A stretch of 57,504 nucleotides of DNA from Bdellovibrionales bacterium (lineage in GTDB: Bacteria; Bdellovibrionota; UBA2428), in NCBI GenBank assembly GCA_018266335.1, contig JAFEAR010000007.1, positions 1 through 57,504 of the forward strand, given 5' to 3'. The notes under the pieces were generated by a model. That model saw nothing but the letters and a program-made list of their open reading frames with translations, ran no database searches and was not told the DNA's origin. The position numbers were made by a program, and so were the translations under genes. Position 1 is the first letter of the stretch; the number at the start of each line of letters is the position of its first letter. Below are positions 26,557 through 34,800 of this stretch, piece by piece.

Positions 26557-27554
26557 TTCTGGGCAGTCGCCTTCAACTGCCGAACGTTGAAGTACTTTTG
26601 GTCATCCAGACTGTTCGGAATTTTGCCGGCGCGGAACGCTTGGCAGAGGTCCCGAACGGCGTCTTCGATAGAACGGCGAGGGATGAATCCCAGACGCTCA
26701 CGAATTTTGCGCGAACTGACATGGTAGGAACGAAGGTCGTTCGAAGGACTCGTCTCTACTTTGATGGGACGTTTTTCGGGAAACTCTTCTTCAACAATTT
26801 TGCGGACCATCTCGGCAATTTGCGCAATCGTGAAGTTTTCGTAGCCAGCGTTAAAGGCTTCGCCCGCAATTTTTTCCGCCGGAATATCCAGTAGCATGGT
26901 GTACAGGTCGCAAATGTCCTTGATGTGAATGTTGGGGCGTTTTTGTGTGCCGCCAAAAACGGTCACCACGCCCTTGTTCACCGCGAGGTTCGTAAGAATG
27001 TTCACCGACAGATCGAGGCGTAGGCGCGGAGAGTAGCCGCAAACCGTAGCCGGACGAATAATGACCGTGGTGAAATCGGGCGACTGGTACTTGAGCAGCA
27101 CGGGCTCGCAGAGGCCCTTGTACTTGTTGTAATCGGTGAGTGGCACGAAGGGATGGTCTTCAGTCACTTCGGGAGCGTCGCTCACGCCGTACACGGAGCT
27201 GGTGGAAGCGTAAATGAAACGTTTCACGCCAGCGTCTTTGGCCGCCTTCACCATCGGTTCAAAGCAGGTGAAGTTTACGGTCTTGCTGAGTTCGGGGTCG
27301 AGTTCAAAGCTAGGGTCGTTCGAAACGCACGCCAGGTGAATAACGGCATCACAACCCTTTACGGCCTTAGCGAAAAGCGCGGTGTCGCGAATGTCGCCCT
27401 TCACGTTGGTTAGTTTAGGGTGCTTGGGAAGCACGTCTTCGCCGAACAGCATCAGGTCGTAGTTGACGACTTCGTGACCTTTTTCGAGAAGTTGGGGAAG
27501 GAGAACTGCACCCACATAACCGGCTCCGCCGGTGACCAAAACGCGCTTAGACAA
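26553..27554 (-). CDS. NAD-dependent epimerase/dehydratase (extended SDR), sugar epimerase-like
   Basis: A 333-residue extended SDR with GGAGYVGAVLLPQLL, ASTSSVYG at about 120 and YNKYKGLCE at about 145-150, all active-site elements intact. The start codon is TTG (complement at 27552-27554) preceded by AAAGGGG. It is the first gene of the minus-strand sugar operon, with a promoter-like sequence at 27586-27614. It is clearly related to, but different from, the second epimerase, so the operon probably modifies its nucleotide sugar at two positions. Family members of this subtype include nucleoside-diphosphate-sugar epimerases and 4-reductases. Confidence 0.9.
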   Translation of the reverse strand: MSKRVLVTGGAGYVGAVLLPQLLEKGHEVVNYDLMLFGEDVLPKHPKLTNVKGDIRDTALFAKAVKGCDAVIHLACVSNDPSFELDPELSKTVNFTCFEPMVKAAKDAGVKRFIYASTSSVYGVSDAPEVTEDHPFVPLTDYNKYKGLCEPVLLKYQSPDFTTVIIRPATVCGYSPRLRLDLSVNILTNLAVNKGVVTVFGGTQKRPNIHIKDICDLYTMLLDIPAEKIAGEAFNAGYENFTIAQIAEMVRKIVEEEFPEKRPIKVETSPSNDLRSYHVSSRKIRERLGFIPRRSIEDAVRDLCQAFRAGKIPNSLDDQKYFNVRQLKATAQK

Positions 27555-27585
27555 GAAAACCCCTTTCGCTAAAATAGACTGTATC

Positions 27586-27614
27586 TATCTATAGTTTCGC
27601 CTGGGGGGCGTCAA
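27586..27614 (-). promoter_or_regulatory. Sigma-70-type promoter for the epimerase operon
   Basis: Read on the minus strand, TTGACG (27609-27614) is followed after 17 bases by TAGATA (27586-27591). This is close to the TTGACA/TATAAT consensus with ideal spacing. It lies 32 bases before the TTG start of the first epimerase gene, in the divergent gap between the two sugar operons. A shifted -10 (TATAGA) is also possible. No clear partner promoter for the plus-strand operon was found. Confidence 0.55.
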
Positions 27615-27647
27615 ACGGCTTGGCGCCGATCATGTTAGAATCTTCCT

Positions 27648-28214
27648 ATGGCGGACGCTCAACTTCTCATCCTCGATCGCGACGGAGTTCTGAATTCCAT
27701 GGTGGTTCATCCGGAGCACGGGACTGTCGATAGTCCGATGAATGCGGACGAGGTAACCGTGTTTCCCTGGGTGCCTCGCACGCTGCGGCGGTTGCAGGAT
27801 GCGGGTTGGATCTTGACGATTGCCTCGAATCAGCCGGCGGCGGCCTACGGAAAGACAACGCGCGTAAATTTGGAAGCGGTGCATTCAAAAATTTTATCGG
27901 ACGCTCAATCTGCCGGCGCCGTCATTGCCAGCAGCCACATTTGCTTTCACGGCAAAACGGAAAATTGTGACTGTCGAAAACCAAAAACGGGCCTGCTGCG
28001 CGAGGCGCTCGCTCGTCATGGCGTGGTGCGTTTAGATCGCTGCTGGATGATTGGCGACGGGATTACGGATGTTCAGGCGGGACAAAGTTTGGGTCTGCAA
28101 ACGGCCTTTTTGGGTCCGCAAAAATGCGATCACTGTAAGATCTTTGAGGAACGACAATTGCGTCCGCAATTTTGGGGCGCCAATTTAGAAGCGTTTGCGG
28201 ATTTCCTGTTGTAG
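27648..28214 (+). CDS. HAD phosphatase, heptose bisphosphate phosphatase (GmhB)-like
   Basis: A 188-residue HAD-IIIA phosphatase with LILDRDGVLN (D10 nucleophile, D12 acid/base), ASNQPAAAYGK (motif II) and MIGDGITDVQAG (motif IV). Between them is the zinc-loop pattern C99-x-H101 with C107-x-C109 followed by RKPKTG, which is diagnostic of GmhB and histidinol-phosphate phosphatases of this class. GmhB removes the C7 phosphate from heptose 1,7-bisphosphate. It is the first gene of the plus-strand sugar operon and stands opposite the kinase/nucleotidyltransferase that would act just before and after it. Confidence 0.88.
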   Translation: MADAQLLILDRDGVLNSMVVHPEHGTVDSPMNADEVTVFPWVPRTLRRLQDAGWILTIASNQPAAAYGKTTRVNLEAVHSKILSDAQSAGAVIASSHICFHGKTENCDCRKPKTGLLREALARHGVVRLDRCWMIGDGITDVQAGQSLGLQTAFLGPQKCDHCKIFEERQLRPQFWGANLEAFADFLL

Positions 28215-28256
28215 AATCCTGCCAACTTTTGATTTTCAATTTTAAGGAGTCTCAGC

Positions 28257-28982
28257 ATGGGCCATCGTTCCCCCTACACCGGAAAAATTAAGATCTATTC
28301 CGACGGCGCCGACAAACAGGCCATGCTGGAGATGAATGCCAATCCGCTCATCAAGGGGCTCACCACGAATCCTACCCTCATGAAGAAGGCGGGCATTAAG
28401 GACTACCGCAGCTTCTGCAAAGAAATCCTTTCGCAGATCAAAGAAAAGCCGATTTCCTTCGAAGTCTTTGCCGACGATTTTCGCGAAATGGAGCGTCAGG
28501 CCCTCGAAATTAAATCGTGGGGATCAAACGTCTACGTAAAAATTCCCGTAACTAACTCCGAAGGCAAATCGTCCATGGCGCTGGTGAAGGAACTGTCCCA
28601 CCGGGGCGTCAAATTGAACGTGACGGCGCTGCTAACGGTTGGTCAGGTGCACGACACCTGTACGGCGTTGAAGGGCGGGGCTCCCGCTGTAGTTTCGGTT
28701 TTTGCCGGTCGCATTGCCGATACGGGTCGTGACCCCATGGGCATTATGACGGCTTCCCGCGAGCTCTGTGAGTGGGTGGGGCCGGAATGCGAGCTCCTTT
28801 GGGCCAGCACGCGCGAAGTCTTTAACATCGTGCAGGCGGAGCAAGCGGGCTGCGCCATCATCACGGTTCCCTTCGACATCATCAAGAAGATGTCCATGTT
28901 CAACACGGACCTGACCAATCTAAGTCTGGATACCGTCAAGATGTTCAAACAAGACGCAACGAGCGCAGGATTTACCCTATGA
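28257..28982 (+). CDS. Transaldolase/fructose-6-phosphate aldolase-family protein
   Basis: A 241-residue small-type transaldolase. TTNPTLM (about 36-42) is the family's phosphate/substrate entry motif, VYVKIPVTN contains the Schiff-base lysine (K95), and the later ASTREVFNI region completes the barrel. The ATG follows AAGGAG. The stop overlaps the next gene, GmhA-like, as ATGA. A transaldolase next to a sedoheptulose-phosphate isomerase suggests a dedicated supply or diversion of sedoheptulose 7-phosphate; an aldolase acting on another keto-sugar phosphate is the alternative. Confidence 0.86.
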   Translation: MGHRSPYTGKIKIYSDGADKQAMLEMNANPLIKGLTTNPTLMKKAGIKDYRSFCKEILSQIKEKPISFEVFADDFREMERQALEIKSWGSNVYVKIPVTNSEGKSSMALVKELSHRGVKLNVTALLTVGQVHDTCTALKGGAPAVVSVFAGRIADTGRDPMGIMTASRELCEWVGPECELLWASTREVFNIVQAEQAGCAIITVPFDIIKKMSMFNTDLTNLSLDTVKMFKQDATSAGFTL

Positions 28983-29581
28983 CCAAGTTCACCGAGACTT
29001 TTTTGGCCGAGAGCATCGAGCTCATCAAAAAACTGGATGTCGAGGCCATCGAGAACATTGCCACTGGTCTGGCGAAAACTCGCGAAAGCGGCGGCCGACT
29101 CTTTATTTTGGGTGTCGGAGGCTCCGCGGGGCACGCGAGCCACGCGGTGAACGACTTCCGTAAAATCTGCGATTTTGAAGCCTATACGCCGACGGACAAT
29201 GCCTCCGAGCTGACCGCGCGGATCAATGACGAGGGCTGGGACACCTGCTTTGCAAATTGGCTGAAGGGTTCGCGCCTGAACTCCAAAGATGCTCTGCTGG
29301 TTTTCTCCGTCGGCGGCGGCAACCGCGAGAAAAATATTTCTATGAACCTGGTGCGGGCGATTGAGCTAGCCAAAGAAGTTCGCGCGGGAGTGTTCGGCAT
29401 CGTGGGCAAGGACGGCGGTTTTACCAAGCAGGCGGCCAATGCCTGCGTGGTTATTCCGACGGTTTCGAATGATCGTATCACGCCCCACACCGAAGGCTTC
29501 TGCGCGGTGGTGTGGCACCTTTTGGTTTCGCACCCGGCGCTTAAAGTTTCGCAAACCAAGTGGGAGTCCACTGTTCGGTAA
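28979..29581 (+). CDS. SIS-domain sugar isomerase, GmhA-like
   Basis: A 200-residue SIS protein with LGVGGSAGHASHAVNDFRK at about 45-62, like the GNGGSxxDAxHFAxEL segment of sedoheptulose 7-phosphate isomerase, and the second SIS element VFSVGGGNREKNISMN at about 110-125. GmhA makes D-glycero-D-manno-heptose 7-phosphate. The C-terminal helix, which in GmhA carries an E-x-H catalytic group, reads HTEGFCAVVWHLL, so the glutamate is kept but the histidine two residues on is phenylalanine. It may have another histidine in place or a changed substrate. ATGA overlap with the transaldolase gene implies co-expression. Confidence 0.84.
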   Translation: MTKFTETFLAESIELIKKLDVEAIENIATGLAKTRESGGRLFILGVGGSAGHASHAVNDFRKICDFEAYTPTDNASELTARINDEGWDTCFANWLKGSRLNSKDALLVFSVGGGNREKNISMNLVRAIELAKEVRAGVFGIVGKDGGFTKQAANACVVIPTVSNDRITPHTEGFCAVVWHLLVSHPALKVSQTKWESTVR

Positions 29582-29617
29582 CTTGCAGGTCTCTAGGGCG
29601 TGATATAGTCTCGCGCT

Positions 29618-30751
29618 ATGAATTTTGAGAAATTTTCGGACTACAACGTAGCCCCGGGGAACCAGAAAAAGACCATCCGTACCTCACCGGTTACGGATAT
29701 CTCTCAGGACACGGCACTCAAGCTTTACACCCACATGCTGCGTTTGCGTCGCATGCAGGAATCGCTCATTGCTGAATATCATCCTGCCGATGAAATGCGT
29801 TGTCCGATGCACTTCTGCGTTGGTCAGGAAGCCGTACCCGCGGCTTTGAATCTAACGCTCAAAGATGAAGACTTTTTGTTTTCGCATCATCGTTCCCATG
29901 GCTACTACTTTGCCAAGGTGAACACGATGAATGAACTCTTCGCGGAGTTCTACGGCAAAGAAACGGGCGCCAATGGAGGCAAAGCCGGTTCGCAGGACGT
30001 CTCCATGACCGCGAAACGTTTTTACAGCGGCGCTATTTTGGCCGGAGGTGTTCCTTTGGCGGCCGGTGCCGCCTTCGGATTCCAGGTGCAAAAGCTTCCG
30101 TACGTAGCGGTGACGGGCTTTGGTGATGGCGCAACCGATGAAGGCGTTTTGTGGGAGAGCGTGAACTACGCGGGGCTCAAAAAACTGCCGATGATCTTCA
30201 TTTGCGAAAATAATTACTATTCTACTTACTCGCCCCAGCACCATCGCTCGGCCGGCACTAACATTGCCGAACGGGCAGCCTCCTTCGGTGTTCGCTCCCA
30301 GACCTTGCTGGGCAACGACGTGGTGAATCTCTACAAGCAGCTTAAGTCGGCGGTCGATTCGGTGCGGGCCGGCGAAGGTCCCGTTTTTATCGAAGCCTTT
30401 ACTTATCGCTGGACGCCGCACGTGGGTCCGGAAAGCGATGAATACGTTGGCTACCGCTCGGAAGAAGAGCGCGCTCACTGGAAGGCGCTGGATCCGATTC
30501 GTTTGATTGAGGAAAAAATGCTGGCGGCTAAATGGCTCGACGAGTCCGGCAAGAAGAAAATTCTCGACGCCGCTAACCGCGAAATTGCGGAAGCGTTCAA
30601 GTTCGCGAAGGAAAGCAAGTTCTCGGTCGATCCCGATTTGGAGAGCATGAACTTGGCGAATCGGAGCCCGCTGGCGGACAAAGTTCTCCAGGATGAGAAG
30701 TCCGTCGATTTCAACCAAAATCAATTAGAAGCTATTCCGGGTCCGTACTAG
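29618..30751 (+). CDS. Thiamine-diphosphate E1 alpha subunit (2-oxoacid dehydrogenase/acetoin dehydrogenase type)
   Basis: A 377-residue E1-alpha with the substrate-entry sequence HFCVGQEAVPAAL (about 65-77), FSHHRSHGYYFAK (about 88-100) and the ThDP/Mg motif GDGATDEG...ENN (GDG at 169-171, NN at 198-199). Its beta partner follows 28 bases downstream. In the usual complexes, E1 decarboxylates a 2-oxoacid and passes the acyl group to a lipoyl E2, but no E2 or E3 gene is present here. In this sugar operon it may transfer a two- or three-carbon unit to a sugar, or act as a split transketolase-like enzyme; both are inference. Confidence 0.88.
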   Translation: MNFEKFSDYNVAPGNQKKTIRTSPVTDISQDTALKLYTHMLRLRRMQESLIAEYHPADEMRCPMHFCVGQEAVPAALNLTLKDEDFLFSHHRSHGYYFAKVNTMNELFAEFYGKETGANGGKAGSQDVSMTAKRFYSGAILAGGVPLAAGAAFGFQVQKLPYVAVTGFGDGATDEGVLWESVNYAGLKKLPMIFICENNYYSTYSPQHHRSAGTNIAERAASFGVRSQTLLGNDVVNLYKQLKSAVDSVRAGEGPVFIEAFTYRWTPHVGPESDEYVGYRSEEERAHWKALDPIRLIEEKMLAAKWLDESGKKKILDAANREIAEAFKFAKESKFSVDPDLESMNLANRSPLADKVLQDEKSVDFNQNQLEAIPGPY

Positions 30752-30779
30752 GCCGCAGCGCAAGCAGGGAGTCACCAAA

Positions 30780-31775
30780 ATGCAAAATACTCATCAGCGC
30801 GAACTCAATTATGCCAACGCCATTCGCGAAGGCACTCAACAGGCAATGCGTCTTTCCGACAAGGTGGTCGTGCTCGGGCAGTTGGTTGACTATAAAACGG
30901 GCGTTTTTGGCACGACCTCGGGATTGGTCGAGGAGTTCGGTCCGAGCCGTGTGCAGGACTTTCCTGTCTCCGAGGCCACCATGAACTCAGTGGCCATTGG
31001 CGCCGCCCTCACGGGTTTGCGTCCCATCATTGTTCACCAACGCGTGGACTTCATGATTTACTCCCTCGACAGTATCGTGAACTGGTTGGCCCTTTGGTAC
31101 TTCAAGTCCAACGGCAAATCGCCCATGCCGGTAACCATTCGCGCCATCATCGGTAAGGGATGGGGCCAGGGGCCGCAACATTCGAAATCGATGCATGCTT
31201 GGTTCGGTCATTTGCCGGGTCTAAAGGTGGCGATGCCGGCTACGGCCTTCGATGCCAAGGGACTCATGCTGGAAAGTGCTTTGGGCGAAGACCCCTGCCT
31301 TATTTTGGAAAGTCGCTCGGTGTTCTCAATGAACAGCGTGGTGCCCGAAGCTGCCTACCGTGTTCGTTACGGCCAAGCGGCCATCCGCAAGAAGGGTCGC
31401 GAGGTCACCTTGGTGGCCGTTGGTCACTTGGTGCCTTTGGCGATGCAAGCGGCGCAAATTTTGGCGACCGAAGGCATCGACGTCGAAGTCATCGATCCGC
31501 GTACCATTTATCCTTTCGACCGCGAAACGATCTGCGATTCCGTAGCGCGCACCGGACGTCTTGTGGTGGCCGACCCGGGCTGGCGCATGAACGGTTTTGC
31601 GGGCGAAGTTATTGCTTCGGTGGCGGAAGAAGTGGGTTACGACAAATTCAAGTCCAAACCCATTCGCGTGACCTTCCCGGATAGCCATACGCCCATGACG
31701 CAAAAGCTAGAGTCTTTTTTCTATCCGAGCCAAGACACGCTGGTACAAGCGGTCAAACGTTCGATGGGTCGCTGA
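30780..31775 (+). CDS. Thiamine-diphosphate E1 beta subunit/transketolase C-terminal type
   Basis: A 331-residue E1-beta homologue. It opens with LNYANAIREGTQQAMRLSDKVVVLGQ, contains FPVSEATMNSVAIGAALTGLRPI with the ThDP-activating glutamate, and ends with a transketolase C-terminal domain including VIDPRTIYPFDRETI. With the alpha subunit it should form a heterotetramer with two active sites at the interfaces. A ribosome-site-like GCAGGGAG precedes the ATG. The next gene starts 12 bases later, so the dehydrogenase-like gene belongs to the same transcript. Confidence 0.88.
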   Translation: MQNTHQRELNYANAIREGTQQAMRLSDKVVVLGQLVDYKTGVFGTTSGLVEEFGPSRVQDFPVSEATMNSVAIGAALTGLRPIIVHQRVDFMIYSLDSIVNWLALWYFKSNGKSPMPVTIRAIIGKGWGQGPQHSKSMHAWFGHLPGLKVAMPATAFDAKGLMLESALGEDPCLILESRSVFSMNSVVPEAAYRVRYGQAAIRKKGREVTLVAVGHLVPLAMQAAQILATEGIDVEVIDPRTIYPFDRETICDSVARTGRLVVADPGWRMNGFAGEVIASVAEEVGYDKFKSKPIRVTFPDSHTPMTQKLESFFYPSQDTLVQAVKRSMGR

Positions 31776-31787
31776 GTCGGAATCGGC

Positions 31788-33092
31788 ATGGAAAAGTCTA
31801 CCGTTGGTGTCGTTGGCATGACCCACTTGGGTCTCGTGCACAGTATTTCTACGGCCGCAAAAAAATTCTCGGTGGTTGGTTACGATCCGCGTACGGAATT
31901 AGTGGCTAAGCTGCGGGAACATCAGTTTCCTATTTCCGAGCCTCAGCTTCAAGAGTTGACGACGGAGCACCGGGAGCGGCTGAAATTTTCTTCGAACGTT
32001 GCTGATCTTAAATCCTGCGGATTGGTTTTCTTTGCCCTCGACATCGAAACGGACGCGCAAAATCGGAGCAATTTGGAGCCGCTGCGTGAGCTGCTCAAGT
32101 CCATCGTTCCCCAGCTGAGTCCCGGAACGACGGCGGTGGTGCTGAGCCAGGTGACGCCGGGATTTACCCGCGAGTTCTCTCGCTGGCTGGAGGCTCACTG
32201 CTCCGCGCTTAACATTCAACTTTATTACCAGGTAGAAACGCTTATTTTTGGCCGCGCTTTTGAGCGTGGTTTGCATCCGGAGCGCTACATTATTGGGTGC
32301 TTAGATCCGCGTGCGCCCCTACCGGCTTTGTACCGTGCCTGGACGGAGAGCTTTCAGTGCCCCGTTTTGCCCATGAAGCTGGAGAGTGCGGAGCTTGCCA
32401 AGATTTCCATCAATCTCTATTTGGTGTCGACGGTGGTGGTCACCAATACGATCGCCGAAGTGTGCGAGCAGTTGGGTGCCGATTGGTTCGAGATTGCGCC
32501 CGCGCTGCGTTTAGATCGCCGGATTGGTCCCTACGCCTATCTTTCACCGGGATTAGGAATTTCGGGCGGTAACCTGGAACGCGATTTGGTGACCATTCAA
32601 CAACTGAGTGCCAAATTCGGCACGGATTCCGGCGTGGTGGATGCTTGGTTCAAAAATAGTCGCATTCGTCGTGACTGGGTTCTGAAGCAACTTACGGAGC
32701 ATTTGTTTCCGCGCCTCCCTCGTCCGGCTCTGGCGATTTGGGGCCTCGCTTACAAGGAAGACACTCACTCGGTTAAGAATTCGCCGACCCTCGCGCTTCT
32801 GGATTCCCTTAAGCACTGTCAGGTGAAAATTCACGATCCTCAGGCCAAAATTCCTGCGGCCTACTCTTGGGTTACTCAGGTGGCCACGCGCGAAGAAGCT
32901 TGTGCGGGGGCCGATGCCCTCGTCATCATGACGCCGTGGAAAGAGTACCGCGGATCCGATGCGGTCAGCTTGGGCAAGCAGCTAAAGCAGGGCCTGATTC
33001 TGGATCCTTTCCACTGCACGCAGGGCGAGCCCGTGGGAGGCCAGGTCATTCGCCTGGGACAGTTTATTCCCAAGGCTTCTGTCCAGGCTTAG
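31788..33092 (+). CDS. UDP-glucose/GDP-mannose dehydrogenase-family protein lacking the catalytic cysteine
   Basis: A 434-residue protein with the three-domain layout of nucleotide-sugar dehydrogenases: N-terminal Rossmann VGVVGMTHLGLVHS, a central helix with ELAKISINLYLVSTVVVTNTIAEVCEQLGAD (K205 and N209 matching the conserved Lys and Asn) and a C-terminal domain with AIWGLAYKEDTHSVKNSP. The active-site segment, normally GGSCFPKD with the thiohemiacetal-forming cysteine, reads SGGNLERD here (N262 at the Cys position by my alignment). Without this cysteine, the usual two-step oxidation to a uronic acid is unlikely. It could stop at the aldehyde, act as an epimerase or have another role. It ends the plus-strand operon. 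Confidence 0.85.
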   Translation: MEKSTVGVVGMTHLGLVHSISTAAKKFSVVGYDPRTELVAKLREHQFPISEPQLQELTTEHRERLKFSSNVADLKSCGLVFFALDIETDAQNRSNLEPLRELLKSIVPQLSPGTTAVVLSQVTPGFTREFSRWLEAHCSALNIQLYYQVETLIFGRAFERGLHPERYIIGCLDPRAPLPALYRAWTESFQCPVLPMKLESAELAKISINLYLVSTVVVTNTIAEVCEQLGADWFEIAPALRLDRRIGPYAYLSPGLGISGGNLERDLVTIQQLSAKFGTDSGVVDAWFKNSRIRRDWVLKQLTEHLFPRLPRPALAIWGLAYKEDTHSVKNSPTLALLDSLKHCQVKIHDPQAKIPAAYSWVTQVATREEACAGADALVIMTPWKEYRGSDAVSLGKQLKQGLILDPFHCTQGEPVGGQVIRLGQFIPKASVQA

Positions 33093-33106
33093 AGCACTTT
33101 TAATCG

Positions 33107-33997
33107 CTACTGTTTGGTCTTGCTCAGCTTAGTCTGTAGGCGTTGGTTGACCTCGTCTTGCGGCAGGTTGACCAAGTTCACCCGGCGCTGCGTGTAGAGA
33201 TCCGAGTGCGCCATGTCCCCAATGCTCTGGCGGAATCCCGGACTCCGCCAGGGATCGAAGTTCACGCTGATAGTTTTTCCGGTCAGGCCATTGGCTTCGG
33301 GCGAGAGTAAAAACTTCACGCACTCCAGGCAATTTTCGAAGGATGCTTGGTTGTCATCCGATTCCATGAGCTCCTTAGTTTTACGATGGTGTTCGGAGCC
33401 TGCGGTGTTCGCGTTCGTGCGGAGTGTGGCTTCGTGAATTTCGGTTTTAATGAAGCCGGGGGCGATGCAGTTTGCGGCCACTTGCTCGGAAGCCATTTCT
33501 ACGGCGAGGTTCTCCGTAAGGCGCACCACAGCGGCTTTGGATACGGCGTAAGCGCTGTACGAAGCGAAGGGCGAAAAAGCTCCGCCGCCCGAAAAGTTAA
33601 TAATTCGTTTGGCCGATCCCGGCTGCAGCAAAAAGGGCATGCCATATTTGATAACCAGATAAGTGCCAAAGGTGTTCACATCAAAGGCGCGACGCCATTC
33701 TTGAGGATTGGTTTGATCCATGCGGCCGATGGCGCCGAATAAACCGGCGGCGTTAATAATGGCGTCGAGCTTGGGGGTTACGGAGTGAATGGTGGCGAAG
33801 AGTCCTTGCACTTGGTCTTCTTCGGCAACGTCACAAATGCGATACCGCATGCCAGGGTTGCGAGCGGCGAGACTTTTTAAACGTTCTTCCCGACGAGCAG
33901 AAATCCAAACTTCGTGCCCGGCTCTAGCAAGTCCTTCGGCTAGGGCCGCACCAATTCCGGAACTCGCTCCCGTCACCAAAATTGACAGCTTATTCAT
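33107..33997 (-). CDS. Short-chain dehydrogenase/reductase
   Basis: A 296-residue classical SDR with TGASSGIGAALAEGLA, NAAGLFGAIG (the NAG element), the catalytic serine in NFSGGGAFSPFAS and YSAYAVSKAAV (Tyr-x3-Lys). PGFIKTEI follows as usual. It is complete. The C-terminal extension of about 50 residues after DPWRSP is rich in charged residues and unusual for the family. The gene converges with the preceding operon (14 bases between stops) and is divergent from the GT2 gene. A role in sugar or lipid modification is likely from position, but the substrate is not known. Confidence 0.88.
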   Translation of the reverse strand: MNKLSILVTGASSGIGAALAEGLARAGHEVWISARREERLKSLAARNPGMRYRICDVAEEDQVQGLFATIHSVTPKLDAIINAAGLFGAIGRMDQTNPQEWRRAFDVNTFGTYLVIKYGMPFLLQPGSAKRIINFSGGGAFSPFASYSAYAVSKAAVVRLTENLAVEMASEQVAANCIAPGFIKTEIHEATLRTNANTAGSEHHRKTKELMESDDNQASFENCLECVKFLLSPEANGLTGKTISVNFDPWRSPGFRQSIGDMAHSDLYTQRRVNLVNLPQDEVNQRLQTKLSKTKQ

Positions 33998-34068
33998 TCG
34001 CTTCCGCCTTTTTAATTAAACAAGAAATTCTGTTACTATGGCCCCTTTTGGAGAATAGAAAAATTATT

Positions 34069-34800
34069 ATGCAACGCCAGCTCACCATTGTCATCCCGGC
34101 ATATAACGAAAGCGAAAACATTGGACCTTCACTGCGTACGACTTTGGCGGCTTGTTCTAAACTCGATTTTGAATACGAAATTATCGTTGTCGACGATTGC
34201 TCGGCCGATGACACCTCTGCCAAGGCGTCGCAGTTCATTCAGCAGAATCCTCGCTTGCGAGTCGTGCGCAATGAACACAATTTAGGCTACGGCGGAGCAT
34301 TTATCCGGGGCGTATTCGAAGCGAAGTATCCGTCCTGCCTTATGCTCTGCGCGGACGATGATTTAACGGAAGATTCCCTACGGGGAATTATCGAGCAAGT
34401 GGGTCGCGCGGATATGATTTTGACCTACACGGCTAACCCGGAAGTGCGCCCGCTTTCGCGGCAAATCATTTCTAAGGTCTACACCTGGTTGTTGAACACG
34501 TGTTTTGGTTACCGTGTGCGTTACTACAACGGGCATAATATTTTGCCGACGGAACGGCTCAAGCGGATGCGAATCACCAATGGGTTTGCCTTCAATGCGC
34601 AAATCGTGATTCGTCTTTTGCGACAGGGACTGAGCTACCGGGAAATGCCCATGACAATCAAAGAGCGGCGCTCGGGGGCCTCGAGTGCTTTTCGCATTAA
34701 AAATATTCTGTCTGTGCTGTGGGCTATTTTTCACCTCTTCCTAGAGAAGGAGTCGGTGCCGGCCCCCGAACAGGTTCACCCGCCAGGGCCTAGACCGTAA
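34069..34800 (+). CDS. Family 2 glycosyltransferase
   Basis: A 243-residue GT2 enzyme of the dolichyl-phosphate-mannose-synthase-like group: LTIVIPAYNESENIG at the start, IIVVDDCSADDT (about 38-49), NLGYGGAFIRGVFEA and LCADDDLTEDS (the DxD). I use the ATG at 34069 because family members start directly before the first strand. The C-terminus ends with a basic RRSGASSAFRIKNILSVLWAIFHLFLEK, likely an amphipathic membrane-binding helix. The 3' end overlaps the convergent gene by 25 bases. The enzyme probably transfers a sugar to a polyprenyl phosphate or lipid acceptor at the inner membrane. Confidence 0.88.
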   Translation: MQRQLTIVIPAYNESENIGPSLRTTLAACSKLDFEYEIIVVDDCSADDTSAKASQFIQQNPRLRVVRNEHNLGYGGAFIRGVFEAKYPSCLMLCADDDLTEDSLRGIIEQVGRADMILTYTANPEVRPLSRQIISKVYTWLLNTCFGYRVRYYNGHNILPTERLKRMRITNGFAFNAQIVIRLLRQGLSYREMPMTIKERRSGASSAFRIKNILSVLWAIFHLFLEKESVPAPEQVHPPGPRP

